Source: an uncultured Collinsella sp.
GTDB lineage: Bacteria; Actinomycetota; Coriobacteriia; Coriobacteriales; Coriobacteriaceae
DNA length: 5,762 nucleotides
NCBI GenBank assembly: GCA_900549535.1
Contig: UROR01000123.1
Coordinates: 1-5,762 of the forward strand
Direction of reading: 5' to 3'
Shown here in pieces: positions 1 through 5,020 of the stretch. The notes below the pieces were generated by a model that saw only the letters and a program-made list of their open reading frames with translations, was not told the DNA's origin and ran no database searches. The position numbers and the translations under genes are program-made. Every line of letters begins with the position of its first letter. Positions within the stretch are counted from its first letter, which is position 1.

Positions 1-19
1 AATCTCAACCGATATATAG

Positions 20-38
20 GGGTAGCTAAAATAGCCCC
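20..38. repeat. Short imperfect hairpin, left edge
   Basis: GCTA (25-28) and TAGC (32-35) pair around an AAA loop. GGG (20-22) can pair with CCC (36-38) if TA (23-24) bulges out. No T-run follows on either strand, so it is not a convincing terminator. It lies beyond the 3' end of dinB, and the gene to the left is outside the window. Together with the inverted repeat at 67-92 it makes the first 100 bases a non-coding patch of small dyads; I see no open reading frame there. Confidence 0.4.
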
Positions 39-66
39 GTCCCAAATTGACTACCAATGCCGTGTC

Positions 67-92
67 GGACGGAAGGCAGCAACCCCCCGTCC
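67..92. repeat. GGACGG/CCGTCC inverted repeat downstream of dinB
   Basis: GGACGG (67-72) and CCGTCC (87-92) are perfect inverted copies around a 14-base loop. A further CCGTCC lies at 37-42, giving three copies of the hexamer, in alternating orientation, within 56 bases. AAAAAA follows at 93-98, which on the dinB strand is a T-run placed before the hairpin rather than after it, so this is not a normal intrinsic terminator for dinB. It may be a REP-like intergenic element; that is inferred from the alternating short dyads and the intergenic position, not from a match to a known family. Confidence 0.45.
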
Positions 93-100
93 AAAAAAGA

Positions 101-1315
101 CTAGTTATTGAAGCGGGATTGGCGGCCGAAGGATAGGGCGGTGTCGCCGAACTTGTCTCGGACGGCGTCGATAGCGACCGAGAGGTCGCGGCGGTCGCTG
201 GATTGGGCTCCGCGGTCGTCGACTTCGCAGAACAGGTCGGTCTGGATGCCGCCTTGGTGGTCGAAGTCGCTCATGCCGATGCCCGCTAAGCGAACATGCG
301 TGCCTTCCTGCCAGATGTTGTCGAGCAGTTCGAGCGCAACCGCCACGAAGATGTTCTCATCGTCGGTCGGATGAGGCAGCCGGCGCTGTGCCGTACGCCC
401 GCTGCCATACGAATACTTGAGCTTGAGCGTCACCGTGGCGCCCGTCAGTCCCTGACGGCGCAGGCGGCGTCCCACTGACTCGCCCAACAGCGCAATCGCC
501 GCTTCGATGTCCCCGCGCTCAGTCAAATCTTTCGCAAAGGTGCGCTCATTGCTCACCGATTTAACCTCACGCTCTTCATCGAGACTTGTGACTTCGGAGA
601 TTTCGAGTCCCAGCGCACGCTGGCGCATGCGTTCGCCGTTGACGCCAAAAATAGAGGCCAAGGTGGATTCCGGTGCACGTGATAGCTCGCCGAGGGTGTA
701 GATGCGCATGCGGCGCAGTCGTTCCTCGGCCGAGCGCCCGATGCCGCTCATGGCAGACACTGGTAGCGCGGCCAAAAAGCGCTGTTCCGTCCCGGGGCGC
801 ACAATCGTCAATCCAAACGGCTTGTCACGCTCGCTAGCGATCTTTGCGACCGTCTTGTTGCAGCCCACGCCAATGGAGCAGGTCACTCCCAGCGCTGCCA
901 CGCGGTCGCTTATACGCCGCGCAACCAGTAGCGGGTCTTCGGGCGCAAAGCGACCCGGTGTGATATCGATAAAGGCTTCGTCGATGGATACGCGCTCTAC
1001 GCGCGGCGTTTCCTCGGCAAGAATCGCCATGACCTGCGCGCTCACCTCGCGGTAGCGATCAAAGTGCCCGTGCGTCCAAATGGCTTGCGGGCACAAGCGC
1101 CGCGCCTCGGCCGAGGCCATGGCAGAGTGCACGCCAAAGCGACGCGCTTCATACGAACACGTGGACACGACGCCACGCGAATCGGCGTCTCCGCCCACGA
1201 TGAGCGGCTTTCCGCGCCATTCGGGATGATCGAGCATCTCCACGCTAGCAAAAAACGCATCGAGGTCCATGAGGCCCACCGCCGGACCCGTCCAGGGAGG
1301 TGGCGTGACGCCCAT
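101..1315 (-). CDS. dinB: DNA polymerase IV (DinB, Y-family translesion polymerase)
   Basis: Cytoplasmic error-prone polymerase that copies past damaged template bases. From the start chosen here (404 aa), the metal-binding motif DLDAFFASVE begins at residue 17 (D17, D19), with F22 in the steric-gate position. YEARRFGV is at 55-62, and the second catalytic motif SIDEAF (D112, E113) at 110-115. A helix-hairpin-helix-like SGIGRSAEERL follows at about 190-200, and then a little-finger domain. QTDLF at 358-362 fits a beta-clamp binding motif; about 40 residues follow it. An in-frame ATG at 1354 would add 13 residues, but it has no ribosome binding site, whereas the ATG at 1315 has GAGG five bases upstream (1324-1321). 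It is divergent from rpsP. I see no full LexA box upstream, so SOS control cannot be claimed. Family assignment is secure; the start is less so. Confidence 0.95.
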   Translation of the reverse strand: MGVTPPPWTGPAVGLMDLDAFFASVEMLDHPEWRGKPLIVGGDADSRGVVSTCSYEARRFGVHSAMASAEARRLCPQAIWTHGHFDRYREVSAQVMAILAEETPRVERVSIDEAFIDITPGRFAPEDPLLVARRISDRVAALGVTCSIGVGCNKTVAKIASERDKPFGLTIVRPGTEQRFLAALPVSAMSGIGRSAEERLRRMRIYTLGELSRAPESTLASIFGVNGERMRQRALGLEISEVTSLDEEREVKSVSNERTFAKDLTERGDIEAAIALLGESVGRRLRRQGLTGATVTLKLKYSYGSGRTAQRRLPHPTDDENIFVAVALELLDNIWQEGTHVRLAGIGMSDFDHQGGIQTDLFCEVDDRGAQSSDRRDLSVAIDAVRDKFGDTALSFGRQSRFNN

Positions 1316-1360
1316 GGCATCCTCATAACCGTATGTATGTTCGCGTCTTTCCATGTCATG

Positions 1361-1366
1361 AGTATA
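1361..1366 (-). promoter_or_regulatory. Possible -10 element for dinB
   Basis: On the minus strand this reads TATACT, a 5/6 match to TATAAT. No good -35 hexamer lies 16-18 bases upstream. Transcription would begin near 1354, almost on the upstream in-frame ATG. That leaves about 40 bases of leader before the better-supported ATG at 1315 with its GAGG site. Inferred from the hexamer alone. Confidence 0.28.
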
Positions 1367-1400
1367 CCGCGCAGCTCATGTGGGGTGCGTGTATGTGCTT

Positions 1401-1436
1401 GCAAATCCCGAATTCTTGTCTAAGATATGGATTTGC
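1401..1436. repeat. Perfect 8-bp dyad in the dinB/rpsP divergent region
   Basis: GCAAATCC (1401-1408) and GGATTTGC (1429-1436) are exact inverted copies separated by 20 bases. Inside, TCTT (1414-1417) and AAGA (1422-1425) form a second nested dyad around GTCT. It lies upstream of the candidate promoters for both dinB (about 1361) and rpsP (1471-1499), so neither predicted transcript would contain it. It also surrounds a weak promoter-like pair on the plus strand (TTGCAA 1399-1404, TAAGAT 1421-1426, 16-base spacing). An operator for a dimeric regulator is one reading; a structured leader from a more upstream start is another. Confidence 0.45.
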
Positions 1437-1470
1437 CCTCGACTACACCGAAGAAGTTGGTCTCACGGAC

Positions 1471-1499
1471 TTCACCTGCCCGCGTCGATGGCGTATTAT
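1471..1499 (+). promoter_or_regulatory. Candidate sigma70-type promoter for the rpsP operon
   Basis: TTCACC (1471-1476, 4/6 to TTGACA) and TATTAT (1494-1499, 5/6 to TATAAT) are separated by 17 bases. The expected start is near 1506, leaving a leader of about 50 bases before rpsP. It is the best-spaced promoter candidate in the intergenic region and suits a strongly expressed ribosomal protein operon. Confidence 0.5.
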
Positions 1500-1521
1500 G
1501 TTCAACTGTTTGTTTGTAGTT

Positions 1522-1549
1522 GCAGCCTAAAGCTGCTTGGTTGGAGGAG
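1522..1549 (+). promoter_or_regulatory. rpsP leader hairpin followed by ribosome binding site
   Basis: GCAGC (1522-1526) and GCTGC (1532-1536) form a 5-bp stem with a five-base loop. GGAGGAG (1543-1549), a near-perfect Shine-Dalgarno sequence, begins six bases after the stem and sits six bases before the TTG at 1556. That spacing fixes the rpsP start at 1556 and rules out the in-frame TTG at 1520. A regulatory role for the hairpin is only inferred from its position. Confidence 0.45.
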
Positions 1550-1555
1550 TTTCCT

Positions 1556-1897
1556 TTGGCAGTCAAGATTCGCCTTGCTCGTCACGGCGCTAAGAAGCGT
1601 CCGTACTACCGTGTCGTCGTCGCCGATTCCCGCGCCCCGCGTGACGGTCGTATCATCGAGGAGGTTGGCCGCTACAACCCGATGACCGCCCCCAAGACCA
1701 TCAACCTCGACCTCGAGAAGATCGCCGACTGGCAGTCCAAGGGCGCTCAGCTCACCGACGCCGTCGCCGCTCTGGTCAAGGCCGCCAACGAGGGCGAGAA
1801 GGCCGAGACCGTCGTCAAGAAGTCCAAGAAGCAGCTCGCCAAAGAGGCCGAGGCTGCTAAGGCTGCCGCTGAGGCCGCTGAGGGCGCCGAGGAGTAA
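1556..1897 (+). CDS. rpsP: 30S ribosomal protein S16 (bS16)
   Basis: Structural protein of the small ribosomal subunit that binds 16S rRNA and helps assemble the 30S body. The product is 113 aa starting with TTG (MAVKIRLARHGAKKRPYYRV). The N-terminal VKIRLARHGAKKRPYYR, VVADSR and GRIIEEVGRYNP segments are the family signature and fill residues 3-42. The globular S16 fold ends near residue 77; a charged, alanine-rich tail (about 78-113, rich in Lys, Glu and Ala) follows. The tail makes the protein longer than the usual 80-90 residues; C-terminal extensions of S16 are known in actinobacteria. First gene of the plus-strand operon, three bases before khpA. The start is fixed by GGAGGAG at 1543-1549. 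Confidence 0.97.
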   Translation: MAVKIRLARHGAKKRPYYRVVVADSRAPRDGRIIEEVGRYNPMTAPKTINLDLEKIADWQSKGAQLTDAVAALVKAANEGEKAETVVKKSKKQLAKEAEAAKAAAEAAEGAEE

Positions 1898-1900
1898 ATC

Positions 1901-2185
1901 GTGCCTGAGGTTGACGCTGCACAGCTCGAGGGTGAGGCAATGCTCTCAGATCGCATCGCCGATCTCGTCGAATATCTCGTTGTTCAGATCGTCGACGACC
2001 CGGATTCCGTGAGCCTTGAGGTCATTGATGGTGATGACGCCTCTACGATTGAGGTTTCTGTCGCCGAGGATGACGTCGCTAAGGTCATCGGCCGTCGTGG
2101 CCGTACCATCAAGGCCATTCGCACGCTCGCCCGTGCACTGGCCGCTCGCCTCGACACTGCTGTCGAGGTAGAGGTTCTGGGCTAG
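1901..2185 (+). CDS. khpA: KH-domain RNA-binding protein KhpA (YlqC family)
   Basis: Small RNA-binding protein of 94 aa. A single KH domain is shown by VAKVIGRRGRTIKAIRTLARAL at about residues 59-80, with the GRRG loop at 64-67. The preceding LVEYLVVQIVDDPDSV segment is typical of the family. In other bacteria KhpA pairs with KhpB/Jag and affects cell-envelope and RNA processes; KhpB is not in the window. The GTG at 1901 has GAGGAG six bases upstream (1889-1894), inside the end of rpsP, which supports this start. An internal ATG at 1940 (81 aa) would match the more usual family length and has a GAGGG at 1928-1932, so the start is ambiguous. Its position between rpsP and rimM matches the conserved order seen in Gram-positive bacteria. 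Confidence 0.9.
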   Translation: MPEVDAAQLEGEAMLSDRIADLVEYLVVQIVDDPDSVSLEVIDGDDASTIEVSVAEDDVAKVIGRRGRTIKAIRTLARALAARLDTAVEVEVLG

Positions 2186-2198
2186 GACCTTGAGGTCC
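2185..2198 (+). promoter_or_regulatory. Hairpin presenting the rimM start codon in its loop
   Basis: GGACC (2185-2189) pairs perfectly with GGTCC (2194-2198), leaving the tetraloop TTGA (2190-2193). The loop's first three bases are the rimM TTG start. The stem begins on the last base of the khpA stop (TAG 2183-2185), and the only Shine-Dalgarno-like bases nearby (AGGA, 2184-2187) fall largely inside it. A ribosome ending khpA would open the stem, so coupled translation is a reasonable inference. Confidence 0.45.
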
Positions 2199-2711
2199 CA
2201 GTACAAAAACATCGCCCGTGTGGTCAAGCCGCACGGAAGGAAGGGGGAGGTCCTCGCGCAGCCGCTGCGGGGGCTTCCTTCTGTATTAGAGCCGGGTATG
2301 CGCGTCGCCCTGACGCCGCCGGCGCTCAAGCGCGACCGCTTTTGCACGGTCGTGTCCGTCACCGATACGGGCGATGGCGATCTGGTCTCGTTTGAGGGCA
2401 TTGACGACTTGACGGCCGCCGAGGGCATCACGGGATGCTATGTGTTGGCAAATCGTGACGATTTTGAGCTCGATTCACTCGACGCCGCCTATACCGACCT
2501 GATGGGTCGCGAGGTGGTCGACGAGCGCTTCGGTTCGCTCGGCACGATCGTCGAGATCATGTCGACGCCCGCTAACGATGTTTGGGTTGTCGAGGGTGAT
2601 CGGTACGGCGAGGTACTGATTCCCGTGATCGAGCAGGTTGTGCTCGATCTTCCCGACACAGGAGCAATTTTCGTCCACGTTATGGACGGCCTGATCGATA
2701 TGGACAAGTAG
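2190..2711 (+). CDS. rimM: 16S rRNA processing/ribosome maturation factor RimM
   Basis: Assembly factor for the 30S subunit that works with S19 during maturation of the 16S head; cytoplasmic. It is 173 aa, the usual length. The N-terminal beta-barrel domain covers about residues 5-90 and contains VVKPHGRKGEV (11-21). A PRC-barrel domain follows from about 97, with YTDLMGREVVD, GSLGTIVEI, STPANDVWVV and EVLIPVIEQVV, and ends in MDGLID. The start is TTG; a stop at 2169-2171 in this frame means no earlier start exists except this codon, and the first alternative (GTG 2220) has no ribosome binding site. Four bases separate it from the khpA stop, and the start lies in a hairpin loop, so it is probably translated by coupling. 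The middle of the N-terminal domain is diverged from textbook sequences, but the C-terminal motifs are clear. Confidence 0.95.
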   Translation: MRSQYKNIARVVKPHGRKGEVLAQPLRGLPSVLEPGMRVALTPPALKRDRFCTVVSVTDTGDGDLVSFEGIDDLTAAEGITGCYVLANRDDFELDSLDAAYTDLMGREVVDERFGSLGTIVEIMSTPANDVWVVEGDRYGEVLIPVIEQVVLDLPDTGAIFVHVMDGLIDMDK

Positions 2712-2721
2712 GGAGGACAAC

Positions 2722-3480
2722 ATGCTGATTGAGACCCTTTCGGTCTTTCCCGAGATGTTTGAGCCCGTTATGTCCACATCGATTTTGGGCCGCGCCCGCA
2801 AGGCCGGCCTTTTTGATTTTAAGGCGTATAACCTGCGCGACTGGACGCACGACCGCCATCGTACCGTCGATGACGAGCCGTACGGCGGCGGGCAGGGCAT
2901 GCTCATGAAGGTCGAGCCTATTGCCGAGGCCATCGAGGCCATTAGCGCGGAGGGCCCCAAGCCGACGGTGGTGTTCTTCACCCCCTGTGGCGAGCCCTTT
3001 ACACAGCATGTGGCCGAGCGCCTGCTCAAAAGCGAGCGCTTGCTGTTTGTGTGCAGCCGTTACGAGGGTGTCGACGAGCGTGCCTATGCGTATGCCGACG
3101 AGCGCCTGTCGATCGGCGATTACGTGCTCACGGGCGGCGAGCTTCCCGCTATGGTCGTTGCCGATGCCGTCGTACGCCTGATTCCCGGCGCCCTTGGTGA
3201 CGAGATGAGCAACGTCGACGAGTCGTTCTCGACCGCCGAGGACGGAGGCCTGCTCGAGTATGCGCAGTACACTCGCCCTGCTGAATTCAACGGCGAGGGC
3301 GTGCCGCCGGTGCTCGTGAGCGGTGACCATGCCAAGGTTGACGCCTGGCGCCGTAAGAATGCCATCGAGCGCACCTGCCGCTGGCGTCCCGACCTGATCG
3401 AGACGGCACGGCTTACGCCCCAGGAGCGCGCATACGCGCAGGAGATTCTGGACGCTTCGTATTCGCAGAGCGAGGAGTGA
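2722..3480 (+). CDS. trmD: tRNA (guanine-37-N1)-methyltransferase TrmD
   Basis: Transfers a methyl group from S-adenosylmethionine to N1 of G37, next to the anticodon, which prevents frameshifting. It is 252 aa, typical size. The N-terminal half carries the SPOUT/trefoil-knot domain, with YGGGQGM (54-60), the SAM-binding CSRYEGVDER (111-120), SIGDYVLTGGELPAM (130-144) and VVRLIPG (150-156). The C-terminal domain shows QYTRP (182-186), VPPVLVSGDHAKVDAWR (194-210) and RWRPDL (220-225). R152 and D174 are the best candidates for the catalytic Arg and Asp of the family; the stretch between DESF and GGLLE is slightly longer than in E. coli. ATG with GGGAGG at 2711-2716 sets the start, ten bases after rimM. 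Confidence 0.97.
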   Translation: MLIETLSVFPEMFEPVMSTSILGRARKAGLFDFKAYNLRDWTHDRHRTVDDEPYGGGQGMLMKVEPIAEAIEAISAEGPKPTVVFFTPCGEPFTQHVAERLLKSERLLFVCSRYEGVDERAYAYADERLSIGDYVLTGGELPAMVVADAVVRLIPGALGDEMSNVDESFSTAEDGGLLEYAQYTRPAEFNGEGVPPVLVSGDHAKVDAWRRKNAIERTCRWRPDLIETARLTPQERAYAQEILDASYSQSEE

Positions 3481-3482
3481 GA

Positions 3483-4046
3483 ATGGTTCCATCGCAGCAT
3501 TCCGCGTTGAGGGGCGCTTTTGAGTGGGTCGCGGTCATCGCGATCGCGCTCGCCGCCACCTTCTTGATCCGCACCTTTGTGGTCGAGCCCTTTGTGGTGC
3601 CCACCGGCTCCATGGAGGATACGATCGAGATCGGCGATCAGATTCTGGCGCAGAAGGTGACGCTCGAACTCGGTCAGCCCGTCAAACAGGGTGATATCGT
3701 GGTGTTCCACAACCCCGATGGCACGTCCGAGCATGACGTGCTGGTAAAGCGCGTCATCGCCACGGCCGGTCAGACGGTCGACCTTCAGGACGGCAAGGTC
3801 GTCGTCGACGGCCAGGCGCTCGATGAGGACTATACGACCGGCATGAGCTGGCCGCTTTCGGTCCAGGCGCCCGCCGCCCAGGTGAGCTATCCCTACACCG
3901 TCCCCGACGGCTGCGTGTGGGTGATGGGCGACAACCGCGAGAACTCAGCCGACTCACGCTACTTTGGTCCCGTCGATCGCTCTGATTTGATCGCCGTGGC
4001 GCTCGTGCGTTACTGGCCGCTTAACCGTCTGGGCGCTATCGACTAA
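3483..4046 (+). CDS. lepB: Type I signal peptidase LepB
   Basis: Membrane-anchored serine peptidase that removes signal peptides from exported proteins on the outer face of the membrane. It is 187 aa, the short Gram-positive-like form with one membrane segment at about 14-34, rather than the two-segment E. coli form. Catalytic Ser43 lies in PTGSMEDTI (40-48) and the general-base Lys89 in LVKRVIA (87-93). The last conserved box is MGDNRENSADSRYFGPV (148-164). The ATG at 3483 has GAGGAG (3472-3477) five bases upstream. An in-frame GTG at 3477, overlapping the trmD stop, has no ribosome binding site and is rejected. Only two bases separate it from trmD, so it is almost surely in the same transcript. 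It stands where rplS is found in many genomes. Confidence 0.96.
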   Translation: MVPSQHSALRGAFEWVAVIAIALAATFLIRTFVVEPFVVPTGSMEDTIEIGDQILAQKVTLELGQPVKQGDIVVFHNPDGTSEHDVLVKRVIATAGQTVDLQDGKVVVDGQALDEDYTTGMSWPLSVQAPAAQVSYPYTVPDGCVWVMGDNRENSADSRYFGPVDRSDLIAVALVRYWPLNRLGAID

Positions 4047-4053
4047 AAACCGC

Positions 4054-4059
4054 TATAGT
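4054..4059 (+). promoter_or_regulatory. Possible -10 element for glyQS
   Basis: TATAGT is a 5/6 match to TATAAT in the 59-base lepB-glyQ gap, the widest in the plus-strand run. No acceptable -35 lies 16-18 bases upstream. A start near 4066 would give a leader of about 40 bases, too short for a T-box. No terminator is visible after lepB, so read-through from the rpsP operon is equally possible. Confidence 0.25.
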
Positions 4060-4105
4060 ACAGTACCTAACCGTGTAATCGTTTCGACGAGGGGATATTA
4101 GAGGC

Positions 4106-5017
4106 ATGAACGCTTCATCGCTTTCCTTCCAAGACATCATCCTGCGCCTCCAGCAGTACTGGGGCGAGCAGGGCTGCGTCATTATGCAGCCCTATGACTC
4201 CGAGGTCGGTGCCGGTACCTTCCACACCGCGACCACGCTGCGCTCGCTCGGTCCCGCCGAGTGGCGCACCTGCTATGCGCAGCCCTGCCGCCGTCCCGCC
4301 GACGGCCGCTACGGCGAGAATCCCAACCGCATGCAGCACTACTATCAGTTCCAGGTGCTCATCAAGCCCTCGCCGGTCAACGCCCAGGAGCTTTACCTGG
4401 GGTCTCTTGCCGCCATTGGCTTGGACCCCAACGACCATGACGTTCGTTTTGTCGAGGACGACTGGGAGAGCCCGACCCTGGGCGCCTGGGGCCTTGGCTG
4501 GGAGGTCTGGCTCAACGGCATGGAGGTCACGCAGTTTACGTACTTCCAGCAGGTGGGCGGTATCGAGGTCGACCCCGTGCCCGTCGAGATTACCTATGGC
4601 CTGGAGCGTATCGCCATGTACGCCCAGGGCGTCAACTCGGTCTACGATCTGGTGTGGAGCTACCTGCCCGACGGCACGCCCATGACCTATGGCGACGTGT
4701 TCCTGGAGAACGAGCGCGAGTTTAGCGCTTACAACTTTGAGGTCGCCAACGTCGAGATGATGCGTCAGAAGTTTGACGACTACGAGGCCGAGTGCCATTC
4801 CTGCCTGGAGCGCAAGCTGCCGCTGCCCGCATACGACTGCGTCATGAAGTGCAGCCACGCCTTCAACCTGCTCGATGCCCGCGGCGCCCTGTCCGCAGTC
4901 GAGCGTGCCAACTACATCCTGCGCGTCCGCGCCGTCGCCAAGGCGTGCTGCGAGGCCTATATGGCCGAGGTCGCCGGAGTCAACGAGAATGCCGACCAGG
5001 AAGGCGAGGTGGCGTAA
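4106..5017 (+). CDS. glyQ: Glycyl-tRNA synthetase alpha subunit
   Basis: Catalytic subunit of the alpha2-beta2 glycyl-tRNA synthetase, a class II enzyme that activates glycine with ATP and charges tRNA-Gly; cytoplasmic. It is 303 aa, close to the usual length. Family landmarks in order: FQDIILRLQQYWGEQGCVI (8-26), GAGTFHTATTLRSLG (35-49), PCRRPADGRYGENPNR (60-75), EDDWESPTLGAWGLGWEVWL (117-136), GMEVTQFTYFQQVGG (138-152) and the class II motif-3-like YGLERIAMY (164-172). ATG at 4106 is preceded by GAGGGG (4089-4094) at eleven bases; a closer GAGG (4101-4104) is too near to serve. It forms a pair with glyS three bases downstream. The C-terminal ten residues are acidic and variable. Confidence 0.98.
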   Translation: MNASSLSFQDIILRLQQYWGEQGCVIMQPYDSEVGAGTFHTATTLRSLGPAEWRTCYAQPCRRPADGRYGENPNRMQHYYQFQVLIKPSPVNAQELYLGSLAAIGLDPNDHDVRFVEDDWESPTLGAWGLGWEVWLNGMEVTQFTYFQQVGGIEVDPVPVEITYGLERIAMYAQGVNSVYDLVWSYLPDGTPMTYGDVFLENEREFSAYNFEVANVEMMRQKFDDYEAECHSCLERKLPLPAYDCVMKCSHAFNLLDARGALSAVERANYILRVRAVAKACCEAYMAEVAGVNENADQEGEVA

Positions 5018-5020
5018 GCC

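Noticed and set aside
50..92. GGACGGAAGGCAGCA looks like the SRP RNA (4.5S) tip with its GGAA tetraloop and AGCA loop
   Set aside because: The stem next to the tetraloop has an A/G mismatch, the partner loop is not CAGG-like, and no matching 3' strand of the long helix follows before the end of dinB.
87..98. CCGTCC followed by AAAAAA as an intrinsic terminator for dinB
   Set aside because: On the dinB strand the T-run comes before the hairpin, not after it, and the end of dinB itself forms no GC-rich stem ahead of the T-run.
1328..1343. LexA-like sequence near the dinB start (CGAACATAC on the minus strand)
   Set aside because: Only one half of the GAAC-N4-GTTC palindrome is present; the other half does not match at the required spacing.
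1520..1555. Longer rpsP starting at TTG 1520
   Set aside because: It would add 12 residues encoded by the ribosome binding site itself; the family begins at MAVKIR, and GGAGGAG is correctly spaced for TTG 1556.
3477..3482. lepB start at GTG 3477 overlapping the trmD stop
   Set aside because: No ribosome binding site at usable distance, whereas GAGGAG at 3472-3477 is well placed for ATG 3483.
2680..3492. A 270-codon minus-strand frame opposite trmD
   Set aside because: Antisense shadow of trmD: its coordinates follow the trmD gene, no recognisable domain is seen and it would begin inside lepB.
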